A stretch of DNA of 64,000 nt from Azospirillum baldaniorum (GCF_003119195.2 NZ_CP022253.1:2613001-2677000), one strand, 5' to 3'. Numbered from the stretch's first letter, positions 9,262 through 17,804 are shown. A program made the numbers and translations. Notes: generated by a model from the letters alone, not told the origin.

Positions 9262-9827
9262 GGCCCGCGTCCTTCCGACGACGGAGAGGCCACGCCACCC
9301 GGCTTCGGTGGGGTCACGGGCTGGTTCTGCTCGCCCGGCGTGACGGCCATGTGATCGTCGCGGCCGGGCGCGACGTCCTTGCGGACCTCGCGCTGCATGG
9401 AGCGGACATAAGCGGCGATCTGCCACAATTGCTGGTCGGGGATCTTGTTGCGGAAGGACGGCATGCCGTTGGGCCGCCCCTCGACGATGGTCGCGGCGAT
9501 GTTCTCCAGCTCCCCGCCGTATATCCACACCGCGTCCATCAGCGGCGGTCCGATGTCGCCGCCGCCGTGGGCGTGGCAGCCCGAGCAGTTGAACCATTCG
9601 AACAGGCGCTTGCCTTCCGAGACGTGGTAGGCGTTGCCCTCATATTCCCGCCTCTGCGGGGGAGGTGGGCTGGGAGCGCCGGCGTAGAGCGTGCCCTGCA
9701 CGATGGCGCCGGGCTTGACCTCCCCCACCGGCTCGCCACGGTAGCTGCGCTCCTCCCGCTCGCAGGCGGCGAGCAGCAGGGCGCCGAGCAGGGCGAGGCT
9801 AACGGCGCTGCGGGAGAGCGAAGACAT
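9258..9827 (-). CDS. Cytochrome c lipoprotein, probable electron acceptor of the PQQ dehydrogenase
   Basis: 189 residues, with lipobox LLLAAC (Cys about residue 22), then a Pro-rich linker and a single heme site NCSGCHAHGGGDIGPP with distal Met in NGMPSFRNKIP. The C-terminal ~35 residues are Pro/Gln-rich and probably disordered. The start (ATG 9825-9827, preceded by GGGAGGGATG) lies 29 bp inside the 3' end of the PQQ dehydrogenase gene. It is the first product after the dehydrogenase, so it is the likely direct electron acceptor that relays electrons to the caa3 oxidase next door. The function is inferred from position and heme motif. Confidence 0.88.
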   Translation of the reverse strand: MSSLSRSAVSLALLGALLLAACEREERSYRGEPVGEVKPGAIVQGTLYAGAPSPPPPQRREYEGNAYHVSEGKRLFEWFNCSGCHAHGGGDIGPPLMDAVWIYGGELENIAATIVEGRPNGMPSFRNKIPDQQLWQIAAYVRSMQREVRKDVAPGRDDHMAVTPGEQNQPVTPPKPGGVASPSSEGRGP

Positions 9828-11631
9828 AGAGCATCCCTCCCTTGGTGGTCCGCTGCGGCAGGTCGGAGACGGCGTTGACGAAGCCCTTGGCGGCGCTGGC
9901 GTCGTGGGGGTCGAGATCGCCGGCCACGATGGCGCCGGCCCAGCCGCCCACGCCCGACAGGATGGCGATGTACTGCCGCCCGTCGGGCCCGCGGTAGCTG
10001 ATCGGCTGCCCGATGATCCCGGACCCGGTTTTGAACCGCCACAGCAGCTCCCCGCTGCCGGCGTCCACCGCCTTGAACCACCCGTCCATGGTTCCGTAGA
10101 AGACGAGGCCGCCGGCGGTCGCCAGCGCACCGGACCACAGCGGCAAGTCCTCCTTGAGTTCCCAAACCTTCCTGCGCTGTGCGGGGTCCCAGGCGGTGAA
10201 GGTGCCGCGGTGGCCGCCGGGGCCGGCGTACATCTTGACGTTGGCGCCGACATAGGGCGTGCCGGCGATGTAGTTCGCCTCGACGCTCTCCCAATCCATG
10301 CACAGGTTGTTGTGCGGAATGTAGACGTTCCCGGTCTTCGGCGAGAAGGCGGACGGGTTCCAGTCCTTGGCGCCCGGCGCGGTCGGGCAGATGTCGCGCA
10401 CCACCTTGCCGACGCGCGGATGCTTCTCCTCGTTGTATTCAATCAGGCCGGTCTTCAGGTCCACGCCCTTGGTGCTGTTGGCCGGGAAATAGGGGTCGGC
10501 GGCCAGCACCTCCCCGCTGCTGCGGTCGATGACGTAGAGATAGCCGTTGCGCTCCGGCCGGATCAGCACCTTGCGGGGCTGCCCCTGCCAGGGCAGGTCG
10601 AGCAGAATCAGCTCGTTGATGCCGTCGTAGTCGTACAGATCGTGGGGCACCGCCTGATAGAACCAGCGGGCCTGCCCGGTATCGGGGTTGCGGGCGAAGA
10701 TGCCGCCGGTCCATTTGTTGTCGCCGGGCCTCTGCTCCGGGTTCCAGGGGCCGGGATTGCCGGTGCCGTGGTAGATCAGGTCAAGCTCGGGGTCGTAGCT
10801 GATCCAGCCCCAGACCGTGCCGCCGCCGATCTCCCAGGCGTTGGGCGGCCATGTGCCGACGCCGAGGTCCTTGCCCTTTTCCTTGTCGTAGAAGGGTTTG
10901 TAATCGTCCCCGATCAACACGTCCTGATCGGGGCCGGTGTTGTAGGCACGCCAGACAATCTTGCCCGTCCCGGCATCGAGCGCGGTGATCCAGCCGCGCA
11001 CCCCGAACTCCCCACCCGCGTTGCCGACCAGCACCTTCCCTTTCACCACCAGGGGCGCCATGGTCATGGTCTCGCCCTTGTTGATGTCGCCGAGCTTGGT
11101 GCGCCACACCTCCCTCCCCGTCTCCGCGTCCACGGCGACGGTCTGGGCGTCCAGCGTGTTGATGAAGATCCGGCCGTCGGCGAAGGCAGGCCCGCGGTTC
11201 ACGTAATCGCAGCAGGCGACCCCCTGCGCGGAGGCGGCCGGTCTGGGCTCGAACGTCCATTTGGCGGGAGCGCCGGGCTTGGTGAGGTCGAGAGCGTAGA
11301 GTTTGTTGGGATAGGGGGTCACCACATACATGGTGTCGTTCACCACCAGCGGTGCCGCCTCATGCCCGCGCACGACACCGGTGGAGAAGGTGAAGGAAAC
11401 CTGGAGGTCACGAACGGTGTTCGTGTCGATCTCGTCCAGTTCGCTGTAGCGGGTGCTGGTGTAGTTCTTGGCGGCCATCACCCAATTGCCATCGTCGGGC
11501 GGCGAGGCCGCCGGAGCGGCAATGGCTCTGGCGGGCACGCCCGGTTCCTGACCAAGCGCCGGAAAAACGGGGCCGGCCATTCCGGAGGCCATAAGCCAGA
11601 GAAGGATGAAGCACGGAGGCGATCGTCTCAA
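9799..11631 (-). CDS. PQQ-dependent alcohol dehydrogenase with lanthanide-type active-site Asp
   Basis: Periplasmic eight-bladed quinoprotein, 610 residues, signal peptide at the N-terminus ending near FPALGQ. It oxidises an alcohol to aldehyde using PQQ. Visible active-site features are the vicinal disulfide Cys140-Cys141 (VACCDYVNRG), Glu208 in GGEFGVRG, Asn291 in GTGNPGPWN and the catalytic Asp334 in LYDYDGINE. Residue 336, two after the catalytic Asp, is also Asp; this position is Asp in XoxF/PedH-type lanthanide enzymes and Ala or Ser in calcium enzymes. The tryptophan-docking motifs near the C-terminus (LSGVGGWAGAI) are present. There is no fused heme domain, so a separate cytochrome is needed, and one follows directly. 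First gene of the operon. Substrate (ethanol, other alcohols or methanol) is not decided by sequence. Confidence 0.92.
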   Translation of the reverse strand: MRRSPPCFILLWLMASGMAGPVFPALGQEPGVPARAIAAPAASPPDDGNWVMAAKNYTSTRYSELDEIDTNTVRDLQVSFTFSTGVVRGHEAAPLVVNDTMYVVTPYPNKLYALDLTKPGAPAKWTFEPRPAASAQGVACCDYVNRGPAFADGRIFINTLDAQTVAVDAETGREVWRTKLGDINKGETMTMAPLVVKGKVLVGNAGGEFGVRGWITALDAGTGKIVWRAYNTGPDQDVLIGDDYKPFYDKEKGKDLGVGTWPPNAWEIGGGTVWGWISYDPELDLIYHGTGNPGPWNPEQRPGDNKWTGGIFARNPDTGQARWFYQAVPHDLYDYDGINELILLDLPWQGQPRKVLIRPERNGYLYVIDRSSGEVLAADPYFPANSTKGVDLKTGLIEYNEEKHPRVGKVVRDICPTAPGAKDWNPSAFSPKTGNVYIPHNNLCMDWESVEANYIAGTPYVGANVKMYAGPGGHRGTFTAWDPAQRRKVWELKEDLPLWSGALATAGGLVFYGTMDGWFKAVDAGSGELLWRFKTGSGIIGQPISYRGPDGRQYIAILSGVGGWAGAIVAGDLDPHDASAAKGFVNAVSDLPQRTTKGGMLYVFALPQRR

Positions 11632-11834
11632 GATACGGGCCCCCCGAAAGGAATTCCCCAGTCCGGGAACCGTCAGCCAAGGGAAAAAGTTCCCTCGCTT
11701 GGGCCTTTTCGATCAAATTTCAGAGCAATTGATTTGAGAGAAAATTCATTGCCGCGGCCAAATCATAAAGCGGTCCATACAATGAATTTGCAGTGCAGAT
11801 TAAAATGATGTGAGGGAAAGGGTCGCCCACCACA

Positions 11835-11990
11835 TCATCTCAAGGCGTTCATGATTGCACGACCATCAATCTTCTCATCGCAAATCCGCCTGAACACGCA
11901 GTTGATGTTTTCCACCGGCTCAACCGAAGCGTAAACCTCCACTTTGCCGTCTCCAGCGAACGGCAAGGGGAGGTCAGACTGGCGACAAGC
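11835..11990 (-). pseudogene. Probable C-terminal remnant of a zinc-dependent alcohol dehydrogenase
   Basis: The last ~50 codons of the open frame ending at 11835 read ...GKVEVYASVEPVENIN, CVFRRICDEKIDGRAIM. This resembles the extreme C-terminus of medium-chain zinc alcohol dehydrogenases, where a 'PLExINxxFxRLxxGxIDGR' type segment closes the protein. No NAD- or zinc-binding part is present upstream; the frame runs into unrelated DNA and then the IS remnant. The match is short and made by eye, so it could be chance. If right, it is a decayed alcohol dehydrogenase next to the PQQ alcohol dehydrogenase operon. Confidence 0.35.
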
Positions 11991-12199
11991 GATGCGGCAT
12001 GGCAGGGCATTGGGCATGTCCACCAAGCCGTACCGCGGTGTCCGTTTTCCTGCCGGGATCTTCCGCAAGGCAGCTTCGGTGTCCCATTGCTCCGGCCTGG
12101 GCCTTGAGGCCGGACTCATAACCAATGGGCGACGGTTGCCACGATGTGGACGGCCACCTGACCCCCGGTCAGCAGGAAAGCGAGCAGCCGACCGCGCGG

Positions 12200-12323
12200 G
12201 ACGATCCCGCTGATCACACGGCGATCATCAACGCGGGGCTTGCCACGGGTGTCGCGCGGAAGTTGCGGCTCAAGCCGCCCAAACTGCTCCACCATCAACC
12301 AGAACTGACCGTCGCTCAGTACA
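12200..12323 (-). mobile_element. IS5-family transposase, N-terminal fragment
   Basis: Minus-strand translation gives LSDGQFWLMVEQFGRLEPQL then PRDTRGKPRVDDRRVISGI, the conserved start of IS5-family transposases (DUF4096-type domain: W..L.P.LP...GKPRVDDRRVISGI). After SGI the similarity stops and no DDE domain follows, so the gene is truncated and inactive. The preceding ~75 bp and the repeat at 12397-12536 are the upstream end of the element. Confidence 0.75.
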
Positions 12324-12396
12324 AAGCCCCTTTCCAGGACTTTGAATCCAACGATTCCATCCGCGAAAGTTCCTTTATGGGTGCGGACCCCAGGAG

Positions 12397-12536
12397 TGCA
12401 CCCACAAAGCGTTGACGGATAAGGCAAATCCTTGAACCGGGTCGGTTTGATCGTGGAAGCAGGGTCACGCCAGATTGGCTGAATTCAGCCTTTTCATTAC
12501 TTTAATAAGAATCAGTCTATCTGTGGACTGACATAG
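12397..12536. repeat. IS-end fragment, direct-repeat copy 2
   Basis: About 81% identical to 3864-4002 in the same orientation. It lies immediately upstream of the truncated IS5-type transposase, which identifies the repeat as an IS terminal region. The two copies bracket the whole PQQ dehydrogenase/oxidase operon. Confidence 0.7.
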
Positions 12537-12596
12537 TCTCATCAGACATCACCTACGCCCACCATGGCCGAGGGTCCCGGGGTTCTGCCCGGCTCG

Positions 12597-13493
12597 TCAT
12601 CGTGATCCCCGCGCTTCTCCGGCAAGCCAGTCGACGAAGCCGGCAACCAGGTTTCCGGGAGCGGCCTGACGTGGAATAAGCGCGACGTAACCCGTCCTCG
12701 GCACCCGGATCTCCGGCAGCGGCGTCATCAGCCTTCCGTTGGCAACGTCGATCTCGAGCATTGGCAACGGGCCGATCCCAATGCCAAGCCCATCTTCCAC
12801 CGCCTGACGGGTCACGAAAAAGTGATCAAATATCTGGCGGGGATGCCCGGCAGGGTGTTCGAGCCCTGCCGCCTCCAGCCAGTTCGCCCAATCACCGGCG
12901 CGGGTTTCGCTTGCAAGCAGCGTATGTCCCTCGATGTCGGCGGGCTTCAGGATCGGCCGTTGCGCGAACAGCGCCGGGCTCATGATCAGCGTATCCACAT
13001 CATCCAGCACCGGGACGACGCGATGGTGAGGCCATGCATCGTCCCGGGCAACGCCGCGCCGGATCGCCACGTCGACCCCACCGCGCAATTCCTCAAGCAC
13101 GGTCGAAACCGTGGTAACCGCGACTTCGACCTGCGGATGATCGGCGTGGTACCGGTTGAGGCGCGGGATCAGCCAGCGCATCGCGAAGCTGGTCGGGGCG
13201 CTGACACGCAAGATGCGGCGCGCGTCGGGCCGGCCACACGCTTCCGCCGCGACAGCCAGGCGATCGAAGGAAAGGCCGACCTCGGCGGCGAAAATTCTCG
13301 CCATCGGCGTCGCGACCATGCGGCGCCCGTCCTTCATGAAAAGCCTCTGCCCGAGCCAGCTTTCGAGCGCAGCGATCTGGCGGCTTACCGCGCCATGGGT
13401 GAGGCCGAGTTCGGCCCCGGCTTCGGCATAGCTGCCGGTCCGAGCCGCAACCTCGAAAATGCGCAAGGCATTCAAGGGGGGAAGGCGGCGCAT
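12597..13493 (-). CDS. LysR-family transcriptional regulator (GcvA-like)
   Basis: 298-residue regulator starting at the ATG at 13491-13493 (MRRLPPLNALRIFEVAARTG). The N-terminal helix-turn-helix includes SYAEAGAELGLTHGAVSRQI, followed by the effector domain with FAMRWLIPRLNRYHADHP, typical of the GcvA/AmpR branch. A longer frame opens at 13538 but adds residues not found in the family. It is divergent from the MFS transporter gene with about 100-135 bp between starts, so it probably controls the transporter and the following SDR. The inducer is unknown. Confidence 0.88.
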   Translation of the reverse strand: MRRLPPLNALRIFEVAARTGSYAEAGAELGLTHGAVSRQIAALESWLGQRLFMKDGRRMVATPMARIFAAEVGLSFDRLAVAAEACGRPDARRILRVSAPTSFAMRWLIPRLNRYHADHPQVEVAVTTVSTVLEELRGGVDVAIRRGVARDDAWPHHRVVPVLDDVDTLIMSPALFAQRPILKPADIEGHTLLASETRAGDWANWLEAAGLEHPAGHPRQIFDHFFVTRQAVEDGLGIGIGPLPMLEIDVANGRLMTPLPEIRVPRTGYVALIPRQAAPGNLVAGFVDWLAGEARGSR

Positions 13494-13628
13494 GTGCGAT
13501 CCGTGAGAAAAACGAACGTTATTCGTGATGCAAAGCATACTAGTCGATGAAATCTCACACGTATACCATGCTGTTCAGATGAGCCCAGCCGAGCAATGCC
13601 CGTTGCATTTGCGAGAAATCCATCAACG

Positions 13629-14830
13629 ATGAAATCAAGACATCGCAGCAATCAACAAAAGAGAAGTCTGGTGGGGGCATGCCTCGCCCACGCGCTGCAC
13701 GACGGGTACACCGACGCTCTCTATGTCTTCCTGCCGGTATGGCAGGCGCAGTTCGGCCTTTCCTATGCGGCGCTTGCCATCGTCCGCGCTCTCTATTCCG
13801 GGACGATGGGTGGCCTGCAAATCCCGGCCAACCGGGCCCTCCGCGGCTTGTCGCCGCGAGCGGCGTTGATCCTGTCGACCGTCCTCGCATTGACGGGCTT
13901 GCTGATCATGGCGTCGCCGTTCGGCTTTGCGGGTCTTTGCATCGGCCTCGTGGTGGCCGGCGTCGGATCGAGCATCCAGCACCCATGTGGGTCCATGCTC
14001 GTCACCGTGAGTTACGGCGCGGCATCGCGACACCCGCTCGGCATCTACAACTTTTCGGGCGATCTTGGAAAAGCCGCGCTGCCGGCACTCGTCGCGGTGC
14101 TGCTGCCGACTCTCGGCTGGCAGCCGGTGCTGGGGCTGATGGCGGTGCTTGGAATCGCCCTGTCGGTCGTCCTGGTGCCGCTGGTGCCGGCGGCCCCCTC
14201 ACCAGGACCGCCAAGACGGAGGCGGCTTCCGGCCAGGGCCGCGGCGGCTTCGGCATTCTGACGGTGATCGGCGCGCTCGATACGGCGACCCGCATGGGCT
14301 ATCTGCTGTTTCTGCCCTTCCTCATCCATGGACAGGGTGGAGACTCGGCGACGGTCGGAATCGCGCTCGCCCTGCTGTTCATCGGCGGTGCGTTCGGAAA
14401 GGCGACGTGCAGCCGGCTCGGGGAGCGGCTGGGGGTCGTCGGCAGCGTCATGCTGACCGAAGCCGCAACGGCCTTGCTGATCACGGCGACGCTGCTCACG
14501 CCGTTGACGCCGACGCTCATCCTGCTGCCGCTGCTCGGCATCGTGCTCAACGGCACCTCTTCGGTGCTCTACGGCACCGTGCCGGAGCTTTCCGACGGCG
14601 ATACGGGCCGGGCTTTCGCAGTTTTTTACACGAGTGTGATCGGTTCCGGAGGCGTTGCACCGATCCTTTACGGCGCGATTGCCGATCACAGCACCCAGAC
14701 GATTGGTGTGCTGGCTTCGGCGGCGACCGCCGCCCTGATCGTTCCGCTTGTCCTGACGCTGAGGCCCCATCTGAGCAACTCCACCGCGGGACCGTACGGG
14801 CAGGCCGGCGTCTCCCGGCACCGGAGTTGA
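13629..14830 (+). pseudogene. MFS transporter, frameshifted (or sequencing error at a C run)
   Basis: Two frames together encode one major facilitator protein of about 400 residues. The N-terminal half (LVGACLAHALHDGYTDALYV onward, six membrane segments) runs in one frame to about 14195. The C-terminal half (GILTVIGALDTATRMGYLLF onward, six more) is in another frame to 14830. The switch falls at the five-C run 14194-14198; a sixth C would restore one continuous protein through VPAA to LTRTAKTEA. An alternative in-frame start lies at 13596. The family resembles fosmidomycin-resistance-type MFS exporters (HALHDGYTD motif). Divergent from the LysR gene. Confidence 0.8.
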
Positions 14831-14921
14831 GGTGGATTGGCCAAGGCCGGCAATGAGCCGCCGGCATTCCGTCGCTTCCGGCCCCGCTCGAATTTCCCGC
14901 CACCGCATGAAGGTTCTTCCA

Positions 14922-15683
14922 ATGAACACCATCCCTCAGGCGCCGCTGATTCTGATAACGGGCGGCGGGCGTGGCATGGGCGCGGCGACCGCACGGCTTG
15001 CCGCCGCCCAGGGCTACGATGTCGCAATCAGCTTCGTCGCCAACGAGTCCGCGGCCCGTGCGGTGGCGGCGGATGTGGAAGCTCTGGGGCGCCGGGCTTT
15101 GCCCGTGCGCGCCGACAGCGCGGACCCGGCGCAGGTCACCCAACTGTTCGCCGCGATCGACCGGGAGTTCGGCCGGATCGACGTCCTGGTCAACAACGCC
15201 GCGGTGCTTGCGCGGCAGTCCCGGACCGAGGATCTCGACTTCGAGCGGATGCAGCGCATTTTCGCGGTCAACGCGATCGGCCCGATCCTCTGCGCGCAGC
15301 AGGCAGCGAAGCGCATGTCGTATCGCCACAACGGGCGGGGCGGCGTGGTGATCAACATCTCATCGGCATCGGCCCGGCTCGGCAGTCCAAACGAATATGT
15401 CGACTACGCCGCCTCGAAGGGTGCCCTTGAAACCTTCACGACCGGCTTCGCCAAGGAGGTCGCGCGGGAGGGCATCCGCGTCAACTGCATCCGCCCCGGG
15501 CACATCTACACGGACATGCATGCGAGCGGCGGAGAGCCGGGACGGGTGGATCGAGTCAAGGACTCGATCCCCATGGGACGAGGCGGTCAGCCCGAGGAGG
15601 TCGCGCGGGCGATCCTATGGCTGGCGAGCGCCGAGGCCTCCTTCATCACCGGCACGTTCCTCGATGTCACCGGCGGCAAGTGA
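14922..15683 (+). CDS. SDR-family oxidoreductase
   Basis: Short-chain dehydrogenase of 253 residues from the ATG at 14922. The nucleotide-binding motif is ITGGGRGMGAATARLAA, NNAA follows the Rossmann core, and the catalytic Ser and YxxxK are in INISSASARLGSPNEYVDYAASKG. The C-terminal FITGTFLDVTGGK is the usual SDR ending. It follows the MFS gene by about 90 bp on the same strand and may share its LysR control. NADP(H) preference and substrate are not clear; the family includes sugar and glucose-1-dehydrogenase-like enzymes. An upstream ATG at 14907 is possible. Confidence 0.88.
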   Translation: MNTIPQAPLILITGGGRGMGAATARLAAAQGYDVAISFVANESAARAVAADVEALGRRALPVRADSADPAQVTQLFAAIDREFGRIDVLVNNAAVLARQSRTEDLDFERMQRIFAVNAIGPILCAQQAAKRMSYRHNGRGGVVINISSASARLGSPNEYVDYAASKGALETFTTGFAKEVAREGIRVNCIRPGHIYTDMHASGGEPGRVDRVKDSIPMGRGGQPEEVARAILWLASAEASFITGTFLDVTGGK

Positions 15684-15740
15684 GCAACGGGATCGGCGTT
15701 GGGCCCTTCCCTCGACGAACCGTACCAACACAGATCATAT

Positions 15741-15870
15741 CAGCGCCTCGGCCTGTGCGAGCGTCTGGCCCGCTGCATAGAGGACCCGCGCCCTGCTGAT
15801 CGCTGCCGGGTACGCCGATGCCGACGACGGCGATACCCTGCGCAGCGATCCCGCGATCATCACCGCCCTG
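15741..15870 (+). mobile_element. IS1380-family transposase fragment with internal deletion
   Basis: One frame reads QRLGLCERLARCIEDPR from 15741, then after a frame change ALLIAAGYADADDGDTLRSD and [10 protein letters not shown]. In IS1380-family transposases the same two segments (ERLA..I.DPR and the IAAGYEDA.D...LR.DP block) occur about 15-20 residues apart. Here the linker is deleted and the frame broken. The fragment runs into the 3' end of lipA on the opposite strand. It is non-functional. Confidence 0.7.
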
Positions 15871-16777
15871 TTGGGATCGGTTGCCCTGCGCTTCGCACCA
15901 ACGCCGCGAAGTCCTGTTCGGCGTGGTAGGAGGAGCGGGTCAGCGGGCTTGCCGAAACCATCCGGAAACCCTTGGCCCGTGCTACTCGTTCGTATTCGGC
16001 GAACTCCCCCGGCGGGGCGTAGCGCGCCACCGGGTGGTGGCGCGGCGTGGGCCGCAGATACTGGCCGATGGTCAGGAAATCGACGCCCGCCACCCGCAGA
16101 TCGTCCATGACCTGAAGCACCTCGGCGCGCTCCTCGCCAAGGCCCAGCATGATGCCGGATTTGGTGAAGATCTCCGGGTGCCGGTTTTTGGCCTGATCGA
16201 GAAGGCGCAACGAGTGATAGTAGCGCGCCCCCGGCCGCACCGTCGCGTACAGGCGGGGCACGGTTTCCAGGTTGTGGTTGAAGACGTCCGGCCGGGCATC
16301 GGCGACGGTCTCGATGGCTCCCGTCTTGTTGCGGAAGTCGGGAGTCAGGATCTCGATCGTCGTCGTGGGCGAGACGGCGCGGACCCGTTCAATGCAACGC
16401 ACGAACTGCCGGGCTCCGCCGTCCGGCAGGTCGTCGCGGTCCACCGAGGTGATGACCACATGACGCAGGCCGAGTTCCAGAACCGCCTCCGCCAGGCGGT
16501 CCGGTTCCTGTGGATCGAGCGCGTCGGGCCGTCCGGTCGCCACGTTGCAGAAGGCGCAGGCCCGCGTGCACACGCTGCCCAGGATCATCACCGTCGCGTG
16601 CCGCTTGCTCCAGCATTCGCCGATGTTGGGACAGGCGGCCTCCTCGCAGACCGTGTGCAGGGCATGCCGGCGAACGAGGGCGCGGGTGTCCTCATTGGCA
16701 CCGGTGGACGGCGCGCGGGCCCGAAGCCAAGCCGGCTTCTCGGCCTGATGAACAAGCGCAGTGGGTGACGCGGGCAT
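15860..16777 (-). CDS. lipA: Lipoyl synthase of the acetoin operon
   Basis: Radical-SAM enzyme that inserts two sulfurs into protein-bound octanoyl groups, 305 residues. The auxiliary cluster cysteines are C44, C49 and C55 ([13 protein letters not shown]) and the radical-SAM cluster is C70, C74, C77 (CTRACAFC). The conserved C-terminal serine region is [10 protein letters not shown]. It is the last gene of the acetoin operon, where it probably supplies lipoate for AcoC; a housekeeping lipA is expected elsewhere in the genome. The start at 16775-16777 lies 5 bp after the butanediol dehydrogenase remnant. Confidence 0.93.
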   Translation of the reverse strand: MPASPTALVHQAEKPAWLRARAPSTGANEDTRALVRRHALHTVCEEAACPNIGECWSKRHATVMILGSVCTRACAFCNVATGRPDALDPQEPDRLAEAVLELGLRHVVITSVDRDDLPDGGARQFVRCIERVRAVSPTTTIEILTPDFRNKTGAIETVADARPDVFNHNLETVPRLYATVRPGARYYHSLRLLDQAKNRHPEIFTKSGIMLGLGEERAEVLQVMDDLRVAGVDFLTIGQYLRPTPRHHPVARYAPPGEFAEYERVARAKGFRMVSASPLTRSSYHAEQDFAALVRSAGQPIPTGR

Positions 16778-16782
16778 GGCCG

Positions 16783-16881
16783 TTAGCCCGCCGCGACGGC
16801 CGGGGCCGCCGGCTGCACGATGATCTTCATGTGCCGGTCCTTGTTGTGGACCAGCTCCTCGAACCCGCGCGAGACGATCAT
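16783..16881 (-). pseudogene. C-terminal remnant of 2,3-butanediol dehydrogenase (32 codons)
   Basis: Minus-strand reading from the ATG at 16879-16881 gives [20 protein letters not shown] then [12 protein letters not shown] and a stop. This matches the extreme C-terminus of medium-chain zinc 2,3-butanediol dehydrogenases (IVxxGFExLxxNKDxHxKI). The other ~330 residues are absent. A strong ribosome site (GGAGGAAACGAAC) directly precedes the ATG, so the piece may still be translated. It sits exactly where a butanediol dehydrogenase gene is expected, between the BudC-like SDR and lipA, so it is likely a deletion scar within the operon. Confidence 0.65.
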
Positions 16882-16958
16882 GTTCGTTTCCTCCAATTAA
16901 GTCGTTGCCAATTTTGCCGTTGAACGGTGCGCGTCGCCCCGATATCGCCGGGTTGCGG

Positions 16959-17744
16959 TCAGGCGAAGACCATCCCGCCGTCGACCAGCAGGGATTGGCC
17001 GGTCATGAAGTCGGAATCGGACGAGGCGAGGAAGCGCGCCACCCCCACCAGATCCTCCGCCGTCGAAGGACGGCCCAGCACGGCCCCGGCCGCGAAATGG
17101 TTGAACGCCTCGTCCTCGGCCGTCGTCAGGCCGGTGTCGCGGAAGCCCTTGTCGATGATCTTCCACATCTCCGTCGCGACGACGCCGGGGCAGATCGCGT
17201 TGGCGGTGATCTTCTCCTTGCCGAAGGCGCGCGCGGCCGCCTGGGTCAAGGCAACCACCGCGAACTTGCTGGCCGAGTAATGGGCAAGCGGTTCGTACCC
17301 CTGCTTCCCGGCGATGGAGGCGGTGTTGATGATCTTTCCACCCCCGCCTTGCGCGCGGAAGGTCTTGATCGCCTCCTGCATGCCGATCAGCACGCCCAGC
17401 GCGTTGACGTCGGTGACGAAACGCCAATCCTCCTCCGTGATATCGAGAAAAGGCTTGGTCTGGGCGACGCCCGCGTTGTTGAAGAGGACGTCGAGGCGTC
17501 CGAAGGAGGTGACGGCCGTGTCGATCATGCGGCGGACGGCGGCGCGGTCGCGGACGTCCACCGTGACCGCGACGGCGTCGCCACCCTTCGCGCGGATGGA
17601 CTCCGCCACCGTCTTCGCATCCTCCTCCGTGCGATCGGCGATGATCAGCCGCGCGCCGTCGGCCGCGAGCGCGCGGGCCATGGTGGCGCCGATCCCGCGG
17701 CCGGCGCCGGTGACGATGATGCTCTTGTCCTTGAGGTTGGACAT
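16959..17744 (-). CDS. Acetoin/diacetyl reductase or butanediol dehydrogenase (BudC-like SDR)
   Basis: 261-residue short-chain dehydrogenase. Cofactor motif [24 protein letters not shown] in the core, catalytic Ser/Tyr/Lys in [20 protein letters not shown] and the following K, and C-terminal [14 protein letters not shown]. The [13 protein letters not shown] and [19 protein letters not shown] segments are typical of meso-2,3-butanediol dehydrogenase/diacetyl reductase. Placed directly after acoC (60 bp), it would interconvert butanediol, acetoin and diacetyl to feed acetoin to the cleavage complex. Stereochemistry cannot be read. Confidence 0.85.
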   Translation of the reverse strand: MSNLKDKSIIVTGAGRGIGATMARALAADGARLIIADRTEEDAKTVAESIRAKGGDAVAVTVDVRDRAAVRRMIDTAVTSFGRLDVLFNNAGVAQTKPFLDITEEDWRFVTDVNALGVLIGMQEAIKTFRAQGGGGKIINTASIAGKQGYEPLAHYSASKFAVVALTQAAARAFGKEKITANAICPGVVATEMWKIIDKGFRDTGLTTAEDEAFNHFAAGAVLGRPSTAEDLVGVARFLASSDSDFMTGQSLLVDGGMVFA

Positions 17745-17804
17745 GGTGCGTCTCCAAGGGCCGGCTTGAGGGAGAGCCGCAAGCCGGCCGGACGGGTGGA
17801 AAGG

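Larger units (their letters stand above)
11632..12596. other. Intergenic region rich in gene and IS remnants
   Basis: This 965 bp stretch has no intact gene. It contains the promoter region of the PQQ operon (AT-rich at about 11700-11810), a probable C-terminal fragment of a zinc alcohol dehydrogenase (11835-11990), an IS5-type transposase N-terminal fragment (about 12200-12323) and the IS end at 12397-12536. No clear promoter hexamers could be assigned. Confidence 0.5.

Noticed and set aside
6313-9354. 1013-codon open frame on the plus strand over the oxidase genes
   Set aside because: Antisense to unmistakable cytochrome oxidase subunits; composition artefact.
13596-14261. Programmed frameshift in the MFS gene
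   Set aside because: There is no slippery heptamer with a downstream structure; a simple indel at the C run explains the change.
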